The notes under the pieces are model-generated. The model was not told where the DNA came from and ran no database searches. It saw only the letters and a program-made list of their open reading frames with translations. A DNA stretch of 64,000 nt from Marinobacter pelagius (GTDB taxonomy: Bacteria; Pseudomonadota; Gammaproteobacteria; Pseudomonadales; Oleiphilaceae): assembly GCF_900114925.1 (NCBI RefSeq), contig NZ_FOUR01000002.1, forward strand, positions 62,001 through 126,000, read 5' to 3'. The translations under genes and the position numbers were made by a program. Position 1 is the first letter of the stretch; each line of letters begins with the position of its first letter. Below, one piece after another: positions 14,176-22,269 of this stretch.

Positions 14176-16972
14176 CACCCTCCTCCCTATTTACTTCCGG
14201 GGCATTCCCGCTCATCCAGCGTATCGAGCGTTCGTAGCGCCCCGGGTGCAGCCGGGCCAGCGCCTCGAGGCTTCGACCGATCCAGTCGTCATAGCCGGTT
14301 TCGGCAATTCGCCCATGGTTTTCGGCATGCAGGTTCAGGGCTTTCTCCTCAAAGGGATAGGCTTCCTCCTCCAAAAGCATCTGGTACTGCATCGCTTCCA
14401 TCTCATTTAGCTCTGCTGGCACCTCAGAGGCCATCAGGTCCTGGGCCAGCTCGCGGTATAGCTCGGCCCGTCGGTAAAGGATTTCCGAGCGCACCGCTTC
14501 ACCACCGAATCGCTCCGCCTGGGCAAACCGGGCCCGAGCGGCTTCAAGCGCAGACTGTTTGCGATCAAGGGACTCGGCAAGGGGATGGTTCAGGGGAATG
14601 TCGGCGAAGACCGCAGCCGCATGGCTGCCCAGAACGATTGCGCTGGCAGCACTCCACTGCAGTGTGTCCGCCGAGTGCCACTCGCTGGCCAGCTCTGCTT
14701 CCACGATCGCGGCCCGAATCTTGCCCGGATCGCGGGCCGAGACCAGCAGATGGTGGCGCATGGTCTGGAGTAGGATGTGATCCTCGGCACTGGCTGGGGA
14801 CGGCCCGGTGGCCAGGTATTCAATGTAAAGATCATCCCTCTGCCCGGTGTCACCGGCCTCGTGATAAAGAGCGGCCGCGCGCAATTTGTCCGGCCAGGGG
14901 TTGGCCTGGCCAGAAGCCAGTGCGAGCAGCTCATCCGCCGCCCGGCCCGGCTGGCCGGATTGGCTGTAGGCATACACCAGTTTCTCGCCAATATCCCGGG
15001 CCAGGTGATGGTTTGGGTAACTACGCCGGAACCACTGCAACTCATTCACCGCCGGCTGCCACTCGGATGCCTTCAACAGCGTGTTGGCGGCATCAAACCG
15101 GCCCCGAATGGCAATTTCCGCCTCCGGCAGGACCTGTCCCACCCGCCGAAAGTGGGCCACCGCTTCTGCCACCTTGCCGGTTTCGGCCGCGCGCTCGCCC
15201 TGACGATAGACCGAGGTCGCCAGCTGCTTCAGAATCAGATCGCGATCATCCGAGGCCAGAACCTCCGGTTCACTTGAATCAATCAGCCTCAGGGCCTGCC
15301 TCCAGGCCCGCTCCGCCAGACCGAATTCCTGTTGGGCCTGGCGCACTCGTGCTGTGATCAGCCATGCTGCGTACTGCTCTTTGGTGGCGGCATCGCCGCG
15401 CATCAGAACGGCACCGGCATAGGCTGCAGCCTGGTTATAGTTTTCGATCTCCAGCCATCGGGTGGCAAGGTCAGCCTGGGCACCAGGCACTCTCGCATCC
15501 GTCTCAAAGGTGGAGGCAAACTGGTCCACTTCCGCTGCCAGTAGCTCCAATTCCGTGCGAGCCTCGTTTATCACCCGATCCCGTTGCAGAACGACCGCTG
15601 CCCAGCCGGCATCGGCGGCTTCACTGTAGTTACCGGCTTCATAGGCTGCCGTTCTGAAATTCTCCAGTGCCTCGCGGCGCTGCCGGGCCTGAAGGCGCGC
15701 ATCACCCGCCAGGCGCCATATCGGCCCGGCATTCGCTGCCCTTGGCGCCAGCGTTTCGTAATAACCCGCAGCCTCGGCAAACAACGGGAGCGACGATTCA
15801 AGCTCGCCCCTGTCGGAAAGCCCGGTTGCTGCCTCGTAGCTGGTGTCCGCCAGCCAGCGGGCGTATTCACGCCAGCGTGACTGTCCCCTCGGTTCCAGCA
15901 GAGAGAATGCAGTGTCAGGACTGTAGGCAGCAACATAGCCGGCCCTGGCCTGTCGCACTTTCCGGTCGTCACCCGCCATCTGCCAGACCTCCACTATCTG
16001 TGCAAGGAAGCGGGGGGTGCTGGCGTGTTGCGGGTATCGACGATGAAACGCCTCGTTCACGGCCACGCTGGCCTCATACTTCCCGGTAATCGCGTACAGA
16101 TCTGCCAGCCGGTCAAAGACCAATGGTTCCCAGGGGCGCACCGAGCCCGAATCAAACCACTGGTCAAGAGTGGCCAATCCCCGGGTGCGGGAGGCCATCA
16201 GTGCCAAAACCCTCAAGGTGTCATCAATTGTCTCCACCGAGGATTCGGGTACCTGCCGGATGCTCTCGGCGGTCGGCAAGAAGCCGTCGAGCACGGCCTG
16301 GAAAGTAGCCGCGGCGCGCTCCCAGGCATGTTCCCCCTGTTTGAACTGGCTCCAGCCAAGCATGTATCGGGCCTTGGCTTTCAGAGCCTCACCGCCCTCG
16401 CCTTCCAGCAATGCGCGGTAGCCGGTCTCGGCTTCGGCGAACTGTCCGTTGGCAAAGGCAGACTCGGCGATGCGGAACCTTGCTTCCGGTACCAGTGGTG
16501 AGTTCGGATAAAGGCCTACCAGCTGTTTCAAACGCTGAATGGATGCTCCCGCCTCTCCGGTCAGCGCATGGGCCTTGGCCATCTGGTAAAGCAGTTCATC
16601 GAGGCGGCCGGAGAAAGAACCACGGGCGAGAATGGACTCGTAGCTGCCCAGGACTTCCTCATAGATTTCCGGTTCCTGCTCGGGCGAATAGCCCACGTCC
16701 TGGCCCGAGCGATCCCGGATATTGGTCAGCCGGTTCAGGGCATCCACTCGGACTTCCGGCTCGTCGGAGTTTTCGAACAAGCGCTGGTAACGCCTGGCCA
16801 CTTCCGCGGGCGATATGGCAGGCAGTGGTCGGCTTTCAAACTTCAGGAACACCGGCCGCATGTCACCGATGGTTTTGCCATCACGGCCCAGTTCCACGCG
16901 GAAGCTTTCCTGGGCAGCGACAGGCGCTGCCAGCACAACGGCCAGGAACAGAAAACGGTAAGACAGGTTCAT
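14165..16972 (-). CDS. Large periplasmic TPR-repeat protein
   Basis: A 935-residue exported protein with a Sec signal (about 1-20, ending PVAAQ) followed by tetratricopeptide-like helical repeats along almost its whole length (for example EPEIYEEVLGSYESIL, RFRIAESAFANGQFAEAETGYRALL). No enzymatic motif is seen. It would be a periplasmic scaffold. It overlaps the gene before it by 4 bp (ATGA) and the TPR lipoprotein by 11 bp. Large TPR proteins next to TolQ/TolR-type channels also occur in gliding-motility (Agl/Glt) and TtpC/TonB2 systems; which of these, if any, is related cannot be told from sequence alone. Confidence 0.8.
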   Translation of the reverse strand: MNLSYRFLFLAVVLAAPVAAQESFRVELGRDGKTIGDMRPVFLKFESRPLPAISPAEVARRYQRLFENSDEPEVRVDALNRLTNIRDRSGQDVGYSPEQEPEIYEEVLGSYESILARGSFSGRLDELLYQMAKAHALTGEAGASIQRLKQLVGLYPNSPLVPEARFRIAESAFANGQFAEAETGYRALLEGEGGEALKAKARYMLGWSQFKQGEHAWERAAATFQAVLDGFLPTAESIRQVPESSVETIDDTLRVLALMASRTRGLATLDQWFDSGSVRPWEPLVFDRLADLYAITGKYEASVAVNEAFHRRYPQHASTPRFLAQIVEVWQMAGDDRKVRQARAGYVAAYSPDTAFSLLEPRGQSRWREYARWLADTSYEAATGLSDRGELESSLPLFAEAAGYYETLAPRAANAGPIWRLAGDARLQARQRREALENFRTAAYEAGNYSEAADAGWAAVVLQRDRVINEARTELELLAAEVDQFASTFETDARVPGAQADLATRWLEIENYNQAAAYAGAVLMRGDAATKEQYAAWLITARVRQAQQEFGLAERAWRQALRLIDSSEPEVLASDDRDLILKQLATSVYRQGERAAETGKVAEAVAHFRRVGQVLPEAEIAIRGRFDAANTLLKASEWQPAVNELQWFRRSYPNHHLARDIGEKLVYAYSQSGQPGRAADELLALASGQANPWPDKLRAAALYHEAGDTGQRDDLYIEYLATGPSPASAEDHILLQTMRHHLLVSARDPGKIRAAIVEAELASEWHSADTLQWSAASAIVLGSHAAAVFADIPLNHPLAESLDRKQSALEAARARFAQAERFGGEAVRSEILYRRAELYRELAQDLMASEVPAELNEMEAMQYQMLLEEEAYPFEEKALNLHAENHGRIAETGYDDWIGRSLEALARLHPGRYERSIRWMSGNAPEVNREEGDDA

Positions 16973-18663
16973 TGGCCCCTCCCTCCCAGGCTTTCCAGGG
17001 CCAGATACTCATAGAGGTGGGCAATCTGCTGTTCAGTCTTGTTCAGTGCGAAAACCATCCGCTGGTCCTGGTGATCCAGGAACGCCAGCACCTGTTTGTC
17101 GAGCTCTTCCTCGGCGGCGTTTCGCAAATCCGCCAGACGCTTGAGGTAGCGATCATTCGACCCCTGGAGCTGGGTCACCTTGGTAACGGCCGTCTCTGGA
17201 ACCGAAGCCTGAGATGACTTAAGTGCACCGGCAAACACTTCCAGATCGTGGGAATGGGTCGTCAGTCGCTTCTCCAGGGCAGCCAGCGCCGCAACCCGGC
17301 CAACCGCTCGCTGTGCCTGCGGCTTTTTCAGGAATTCCAGCAGATAAGCCAATCTGGGTTGCTGCATGGAACGGCTGTCTGCCAGGAACCATTCCAGGTC
17401 GGAGGCTTTGACATCGGCAACCAGGGCTTGGTAGGCCCCTTCATTGCGAACCTGATCCTTGAGGGTCCGCAATACAACCCGCTCACTCTCACAGGCGGCA
17501 TTGGCCGCAAGATAGGCTTCCCCGGCCTGGCCGAGATAGCCGGCAAGGTCGTAGCCCCGTCCCATTCCGATCCAGGCTTCGGCCGCGCCGGGATAGGCCA
17601 GCGGAAACTTCCGGGCCCTGTGCCAGCTCTGCATGGCCGCGCGGTGGTTGCCCCGTTCGGTCAGGGCGAGTCCGTGAACATAAAGGGCCCGGGGCGTGCT
17701 GGGGCTATCCAGGGAAACCGATTCAAGGAAGCCGATCGCCTTTTCGAGTTCGCCGTTTCGATAGGCCAGGTATCCCGCCCGAAGCAGTGCCTCATCATGC
17801 AGGTGCCGGCTGCGCTCGTTGCCATCCTCGGCCTTCGCCATAGCCATCGCCACTCTCAGGGCCACAAGCGCCCGGGACGGGTCAAGATCCTCTCTTGCGA
17901 AATCACTGGCGAGGTTCAAATAACCCGCTGCCGCCCAATAGCCCTCCGGCATGGCCGCCAGGATTTCTCCGGCTTTCTGGAGTCTGCCTGCGTTTCGGTG
18001 ACTCTCCGCCAGATCGAACCTGGCTTTGCGATGCGCCTCGGCATGGGAGGACGGGCTATCGTGATCGGGGGCGCGGTTGACGTCTGGATCATCAAAGGCA
18101 ATTTCTTCCTCGGAGACCTGCTTTACGTCAAAGGAAACCCGTGGTTCGAAATCCGGTGCACTGGCGCTCAGGTTCAGGCGAACGGCGAGGGCCCTGGAGT
18201 GCTTGGTGAACAGGTGGGTAGCCTCCCGCCGAACGAAATCTCCGTCGGCCGAACGGGCGGTAACCACCACCTTCAGTTCATGGTCACCCCTAGCCACATG
18301 GCCGACATACAGCTGTTCGGCCCCATCAGCGTTCAGAACGGGTTGTTCCTGCAGGGCGTAAACCTTGGAGACAACCGGCCGGCTGTCGATAAACAGGTCA
18401 AGCGAATCCAGATCGAGCCCGCCGCCGGAATCAAGTGTCAGGAAAACTGTCAGTCGGGTACCGAGTGGTCGAAGTTGATTGCTTTCAAGGGACTGGATGC
18501 TTGCGGAGTGTCGGCCAGCATCTTCCGTGAAGGCGGCAATGTCGTCGTCCAGGGTTGAAGCAGCGGCTGCGGAACAGAAGAACAGCACGGCCAGCAGCCT
18601 GATGAAGACGTCGGTCAACCAGTTATTCCGTCGGCGTCCTTGTGGTTTTGGTGAGCCGAACAT
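16969..18663 (-). CDS. Exported TPR-like protein, first gene of the envelope-motor operon
   Basis: A 564-residue protein with a basic N-terminus and a signal or anchor segment (about 18-36, FIRLLAVLFFCSAAAAS). A beta-rich region (about 60-170) with LTVFLTLDSGGGLDLDSLD follows, then TPR-like helices from about 205 to 390, and a helical C-terminal part with coiled-coil character (about 460-560). Family not recognised. It starts the eight-gene minus-strand operon and overlaps the next gene by ATGA. The middle repeats (RKARFDLAESHRNAGRLQKA, GYLAYRNGELEKAIGFLES) support the TPR call. It is probably periplasmic. Confidence 0.72.
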   Translation of the reverse strand: MFGSPKPQGRRRNNWLTDVFIRLLAVLFFCSAAAASTLDDDIAAFTEDAGRHSASIQSLESNQLRPLGTRLTVFLTLDSGGGLDLDSLDLFIDSRPVVSKVYALQEQPVLNADGAEQLYVGHVARGDHELKVVVTARSADGDFVRREATHLFTKHSRALAVRLNLSASAPDFEPRVSFDVKQVSEEEIAFDDPDVNRAPDHDSPSSHAEAHRKARFDLAESHRNAGRLQKAGEILAAMPEGYWAAAGYLNLASDFAREDLDPSRALVALRVAMAMAKAEDGNERSRHLHDEALLRAGYLAYRNGELEKAIGFLESVSLDSPSTPRALYVHGLALTERGNHRAAMQSWHRARKFPLAYPGAAEAWIGMGRGYDLAGYLGQAGEAYLAANAACESERVVLRTLKDQVRNEGAYQALVADVKASDLEWFLADSRSMQQPRLAYLLEFLKKPQAQRAVGRVAALAALEKRLTTHSHDLEVFAGALKSSQASVPETAVTKVTQLQGSNDRYLKRLADLRNAAEEELDKQVLAFLDHQDQRMVFALNKTEQQIAHLYEYLALESLGGRGQ

Positions 18664-18859
18664 ACCTCTCCTGCCCCGTATAATTCCGGCAATATTCCGT
18701 TACAAAGTGAGAGGAAGCGTAACACCTGGTTACCACCAAGAACGGTATCCAGATCACCAAATGAGAAACAGGAAATGTCGGTTTTTTTGACAGGAGCGGG
18801 GGGAAGGGACCGGTGGGACTGTAGGGCATGAGCCTTCAGGCATTAATACCGGTCTGATT

Positions 18860-18984
18860 TTACGATAGTTTTTTTAGATGGCCTGGCAGTTGCATTAGCT
18901 ACCGCGGCGGGAGTGCCGGCAAGGCAAACCCGCTAAATATGCCGAGCTTTTGCCGATGCCCTCAACCGCATCGGCTTTTTTTTG
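18860..18984 (+). ncRNA. Candidate small RNA ending in a strong terminator
   Basis: Two plus-strand hairpins lie in a row with no gene upstream on that strand. The first is at 18907-18933 (GCGGG paired with CCCGC, inner stem TGCC with GGCA). The second is a terminator at 18952-18983. A -10-like TACGAT at 18861-18866 is a weak start signal, so the 5' end is uncertain. Neither flanking gene reads in this direction, so a terminator here suggests a free-standing transcript of roughly 100-150 nt. No known RNA family was recognised. Confidence 0.42.
18952..18983 (+). terminator. Rho-independent terminator with no plus-strand gene before it
   Basis: An 8-bp perfect stem GCCGATGC (18952-18959) with GCATCGGC (18968-18975) and an 8-base loop, followed by eight T. 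It has the right form only on the plus strand, as the minus-strand side has no T-run. The neighbouring protein genes are both on the minus strand. Confidence 0.85.
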
Positions 18985-18998
18985 TTTAAGTCCAAGAC

Positions 18999-19028
18999 GG
19001 GGTCAGATGAAAGCTTTCATCTGACCCC
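18999..19028. repeat. Perfect 30-bp palindrome (fifth copy of the intragenic element)
   Basis: A perfect inverted repeat beginning GGGGTCAGATGAA, with AAGCTT at its centre and ending GACCCC. It is the same element as the four copies inside the transducer gene at 11201-11404 and the only perfectly symmetric one. It lies downstream of the VWA gene and just after the small-RNA terminator. It looks like a REP-type element. Confidence 0.88.
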
Positions 19029-19085
19029 ATTTTCACACCGGCCCCCTTTTCACACCGGACCTCATTTTCACACCCGGCCCCGTTC
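19028..19085. repeat. Three short tandem repeats beside the palindrome
   Basis: Three imperfect 17-19 bp units in a row, based on CATTTTCACACCGGCCCC, at about 19028-19045, 19046-19062 and 19063-19081, with a fourth partial unit running into the stop codon of the VWA gene at 19086. They directly abut the 30-bp palindrome and may have expanded with it. Confidence 0.7.
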
Positions 19086-20264
19086 TCACTTGCTGAGCTG
19101 CCTCATCGCCGATTCAAGCCCATCGATAGTCAGCGGATACATATGATCATTCACCAGCTGCCGGGTCATGCCCAGCGAGCCACCGGTGCCCCAGTAACTC
19201 TCCGGCAGCGGGTTGAGCCAGACCACCTTGCGGAAGTGATCGGTCACGCGCTGGAACCAGGTGGCGCCGGCTTCTTCGTTCCAGTGTTCGATGGAACCGC
19301 CGGGGTGGGAGATTTCATAGGGCGCCATGGTGGCATCGCCGACAAAGATGACTTTGTAGTCCGGCGTGTACTTGTGGAGGATGTCCCAGGTGCTGGTGGT
19401 CTCGTTCATGCGCCGGACATTGTTCTTCCACACATTTTCATAAATGAAGTTGTGGAAGTAGAAATACTCCATGTGCTTGAACTCGAGCCGGGCCGCCGAA
19501 AACAGCTCTTCACAGACACGGATGTGCGGGTCCATGGAGCCGCCCACGTCAAAAAAGATCAGCACCTTCACCGCATTGTGGCGCTCGGGAACCATCTTGA
19601 GATCGAGGTAACCGGCATTGCGGGCGGTGGAACGGATGGTGTCATCCATGTCCAGCTGGTCGGCCGCGCCCTGGCGCGCAAACTTGCGCAACCGACGGAG
19701 GGCCACCTTGATGTTGCGGATCCCCAGGGTGATGCTGTCGTCCAGGTCACGGAATTCCCGTTTCTCCCAGACCTTGACCGCCCTTCCCTGACGACCGTTC
19801 TTCTGGCCGATGCGGAAGCCTTCGGGGTTGTAGCCGTTGGCGCCGAAAGGTGAGGTACCGCCGGTACCGATCCATTTGTTGCCGCCGGCGTGCCGCTCCT
19901 TCTGCTCTTCCATGCGCTTCTTGAAGGTTTCGATCAGCTCCTCCAGACCACCCAGGGAGTCGATCTTCGCCTTTTCCTCATCGCTGAGGTGCTTCTCGAA
20001 CTCGGCCCGGAGCCAATCGTCGGGGATCAGGGCTTCCAGCAGGTCATCCAGGTTCTGGATGCCTTCGAAATAAGCCTGGAAGGCACGATCGAACTTGTCG
20101 AAGTGGCGCTCGTCCTTCACCAGGCACAGGCGCGCCAGGTAGTAGAACTCCTCCATGTCGGCGAAGGCCAGGCGGTTCTGCAGGGCCTCCAGCAGATCGA
20201 GGAATTCGCGCAGGCTGGCGGGCACCTTGGCCCGCCGCACTTCGAGAAAGAAATCAATCAACAT
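19086..20264 (-). CDS. VWA domain protein of the MoxR/CoxE type
   Basis: A 392-residue cytoplasmic protein with a helical N-terminal half and a C-terminal von Willebrand A-like domain (about 215-390). The MIDAS-type metal site reads FFDVGGSMDPHI, with Gly where the classic DxSxS has its first Ser. FVGDATMAPYE later in the domain supplies another acidic site. Such proteins act with MoxR AAA+ ATPases as metal-ion-dependent adaptors in enzyme or complex assembly. The moxR-like gene lies 22 bp upstream on the same strand, so they are an operon pair. Their client is unknown; no cox-type genes are nearby. Confidence 0.88.
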   Translation of the reverse strand: MLIDFFLEVRRAKVPASLREFLDLLEALQNRLAFADMEEFYYLARLCLVKDERHFDKFDRAFQAYFEGIQNLDDLLEALIPDDWLRAEFEKHLSDEEKAKIDSLGGLEELIETFKKRMEEQKERHAGGNKWIGTGGTSPFGANGYNPEGFRIGQKNGRQGRAVKVWEKREFRDLDDSITLGIRNIKVALRRLRKFARQGAADQLDMDDTIRSTARNAGYLDLKMVPERHNAVKVLIFFDVGGSMDPHIRVCEELFSAARLEFKHMEYFYFHNFIYENVWKNNVRRMNETTSTWDILHKYTPDYKVIFVGDATMAPYEISHPGGSIEHWNEEAGATWFQRVTDHFRKVVWLNPLPESYWGTGGSLGMTRQLVNDHMYPLTIDGLESAMRQLSK

Positions 20265-20286
20265 AAAGCGGAACTCTTGCCGGAAA

Positions 20287-21129
20287 TCAGTTGCGACGGC
20301 GTGCCATGAAAGCCAGCTTCTGCAACAGGTGCACGTCCTGCTCGTTCTTCACCAGGGCGCCATACAGCGGCGGCAACGCCGTTCCCGTATCCTTCTCCTG
20401 CAGGGCCTTGGCGGTCAGTTCATCGGCCATCAGCAGCTTCAGCCAGTCGATCAGCTCGGAGGTGGACGGCTTTTTCTTCAGCCCCGGCACCTTGCGCACA
20501 TCGAAGAAGACTTCCAGGGCATCCCGGACAATCTCCTGCTGCAGGTTCGGGAAGTGTACGTCCACGATGTTCTGCATGGTCTCGTGGTCCGGGAAGCTGA
20601 TGTAATGGAAGAAACAGCGGCGCAGGAAAGCGTCCGGCAGTTCCTTCTCGTTGTTACTGGTGATGACCACGATCGGGCGGTGCTTTGCCTTGACGAACTG
20701 CTGGGTCTCGTAAACGAAGAACTCCATGCGATCGAGTTCGAGCAACAGGTCGTTCGGGAACTCGATATCGGCCTTGTCGATCTCGTCGATCAGCAGTACC
20801 ACCTGCTCTTCGGATTCGAAGGCTTCCCAGAGCTTGCCCTTGACGATGTAGTTGCTGATGTCCTTGACCTTCTCATCGCCCAGCTGGGAATCACGCAGGC
20901 GGGAGACCGCATCATATTCATAGAGGCCCTGCTGGGCCTTGGTGGTGGATTTGATGTGCCAGGGAATCAGCCTCATGCCCAGGGCCGATGCCATCTCCTC
21001 CGCCAGCAGTGTTTTGCCGGTGCCGGGCTCGCCCTTGATCAGCAGCGGGCGCTGGAGCGCAATCGCGGCGTTGACGGCCATTTGCAGGTCATCGGTGGCT
21101 ACATACTTCTCGGTACCGGTAAACTTCAT
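20287..21129 (-). CDS. MoxR-family AAA+ ATPase
   Basis: A single-module AAA+ ATPase of 280 residues. Walker A GEPGTGKT lies at 33-40, Walker B is in VVLLIDEIDKAD (near 110), sensor 1 in VVITSNNEKELPDAFLRRC with its arginine finger, and a helical lid follows. MoxR proteins are chaperone-like ATPases that activate or insert cofactors into partner complexes together with VWA proteins. The VWA gene follows directly. It is cytoplasmic. The ATG start at 21129 is clear. Confidence 0.93.
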   Translation of the reverse strand: MKFTGTEKYVATDDLQMAVNAAIALQRPLLIKGEPGTGKTLLAEEMASALGMRLIPWHIKSTTKAQQGLYEYDAVSRLRDSQLGDEKVKDISNYIVKGKLWEAFESEEQVVLLIDEIDKADIEFPNDLLLELDRMEFFVYETQQFVKAKHRPIVVITSNNEKELPDAFLRRCFFHYISFPDHETMQNIVDVHFPNLQQEIVRDALEVFFDVRKVPGLKKKPSTSELIDWLKLLMADELTAKALQEKDTGTALPPLYGALVKNEQDVHLLQKLAFMARRRN

Positions 21130-21188
21130 GCTCTCAATTCCTGTCGATTACTTTTCAAGTTTCTGATCAATAGCGGGTCAGGCAGCGC

Positions 21189-21533
21189 TCATCGTTTAAC
21201 GAGGCGATAGCGTACCAGGTCCAGGATCCATACCAACAACATCACCAGGCCCGCGAGGCCGAAGTTGAACCACGCCATGCTGGCGGTCTCCACGTGGCCC
21301 AGGATCAACTCGTACCCCCCATAGAGCCAGGCGGGCATCCACCAGCCTGCCACATCCGGCGACTCGACCGGTGTCAGCAGGAGCACCATCAACGCCGACA
21401 ACAGCAGGGTGCGAGCGCCATACAGGGGAATGAAGCGGAACAGCCGCTTCATCATGTAGAAGAATATTACGAAGGCAATGGCATATGCGGCCCAGAAAAT
21501 CCCGTAGGCCATTTGTGTATCCGCGTCTAACAT
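21189..21533 (-). CDS. Small inner-membrane protein, function unknown
   Basis: A 114-residue hydrophobic protein with three likely transmembrane helices at about 10-28, 37-54 and 88-108, and a basic C-terminus (RYRLVKR). No known motif. Its ATG shares one base with the TAA stop of the YcgN-family gene upstream (TAATG), so translation is probably coupled. It is the last gene of the dnaX-to-ycgN run before the MoxR pair. Family not recognised beyond being a conserved small membrane protein of this neighbourhood. Confidence 0.75.
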   Translation of the reverse strand: MLDADTQMAYGIFWAAYAIAFVIFFYMMKRLFRFIPLYGARTLLLSALMVLLLTPVESPDVAGWWMPAWLYGGYELILGHVETASMAWFNFGLAGLVMLLVWILDLVRYRLVKR

Positions 21534-21979
21534 TACAATACCCAGTGAATGATGTGTTCTTCCCAGTCTTCTTCAGGCACCTGTTCTTCGGAAATCACCC
21601 TGTGGCGCACCGAAATGCCGGCCTCGTGCACGGACTCCGGATCCCCGCTCCTTAGCGGGTGCCAGGCCGCCAGCCCACGGCCTTCGGCCAGTGAGCGATA
21701 GGCGCAGGTATAGGGTAGCCAGTAGTAATCCCCGACGGTCTCGGGCGTGATCACGGTGCAGCCGGGGACTTTCTGCAGTCGTTCGGAATACACTGTGCAC
21801 CGGCAGGTATCCTGATCCATATACCGGCACACAAGATCGGTATGGTAGACCTCGCCGGTATCTTCATCCTCGAGCTTCGCCAGGCAGCATTTGCCACAGC
21901 CATCGCACAGGGATTCCCACTCCTGAGGAGTCATCTCGTCCAGGCGTTTACGCTGCCAGAACGGGATCTGGGCAATCAT
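21533..21979 (-). CDS. ycgN: YcgN-family cysteine cluster protein
   Basis: A 148-residue soluble protein of the YcgN (UPF0260) family. An N-terminal cysteine cluster is seen in CDGCGKCCLAKLED (near residue 26), followed by CRYMDQDTCRCTVY and GCTVITPE. The spacing suggests metal or Fe-S binding, but the function is unknown. The usual length is about 150. It overlaps the ycgL-like gene upstream by 4 bp (ATGA) and is coupled to the membrane protein gene downstream. The ycgL-ycgN-rnd grouping is common in gammaproteobacteria. Confidence 0.9.
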   Translation of the reverse strand: MIAQIPFWQRKRLDEMTPQEWESLCDGCGKCCLAKLEDEDTGEVYHTDLVCRYMDQDTCRCTVYSERLQKVPGCTVITPETVGDYYWLPYTCAYRSLAEGRGLAAWHPLRSGDPESVHEAGISVRHRVISEEQVPEEDWEEHIIHWVL

Positions 21980-22269
21980 TTTTCGTTTTGCTCCAGCTTG
22001 CGCTTGAACTCGACCACGTAGCCCTCCTGCTCTTCGGGCATCTGCAGGTAAAACTCCTTTTCCCTGATGGCTTCCAGAACCTGCTGGCCGGTGGTCCTGG
22101 CGAGCTTGCGGTCCGGAGTCAGCAGCAGGTCCATGGAATGGATCGGCGCACCGAAGATGCCGCGAAGGCCCTCGGGGAGCTCATCCCAGTCCTGCCCCCG
22201 GCGCACGAATACGTAGGTATCCGCCTTACGGCTGCTTTTGAATACGGAGATAAATTCCCGCTCTTTCAT
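21976..22269 (-). CDS. ycgL: YcgL domain protein
   Basis: A 97-residue protein of the YcgL (UPF0745) family, with VFKSSRKADTYVFVRRG and the typical LPEGLRGIFGAP segment. It has one compact alpha/beta domain and no known enzymatic activity. It overlaps rnd by 4 bp upstream and the ycgN-like gene by 4 bp downstream, so it sits in a tight operon with RNase D. This neighbourhood suggests a link with RNA metabolism, but this is inference only. Confidence 0.88.
   Translation of the reverse strand: MKEREFISVFKSSRKADTYVFVRRGQDWDELPEGLRGIFGAPIHSMDLLLTPDRKLARTTGQQVLEAIREKEFYLQMPEEQEGYVVEFKRKLEQNEK

Larger units (their letters stand above)
18664..19085. other. 422-bp intergenic region
   Basis: This gap between two minus-strand genes holds no supported protein gene. 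It must contain the promoter of the envelope-motor operon near 18664-18760. It also has a plus-strand structured segment ending in a strong terminator (to 18983), one perfect 30-bp palindrome (18999-19028) and three short tandem repeats (19028-19085). These are listed separately. Confidence 0.8.

Noticed and set aside
18901..18960. Resemblance to a c-di-GMP (GEMM) riboswitch
   Set aside because: The segment AAGGCAAACC resembles one half of the motif, but the required GGACGCAAAGCC-type part is missing and no gene follows in the right direction.
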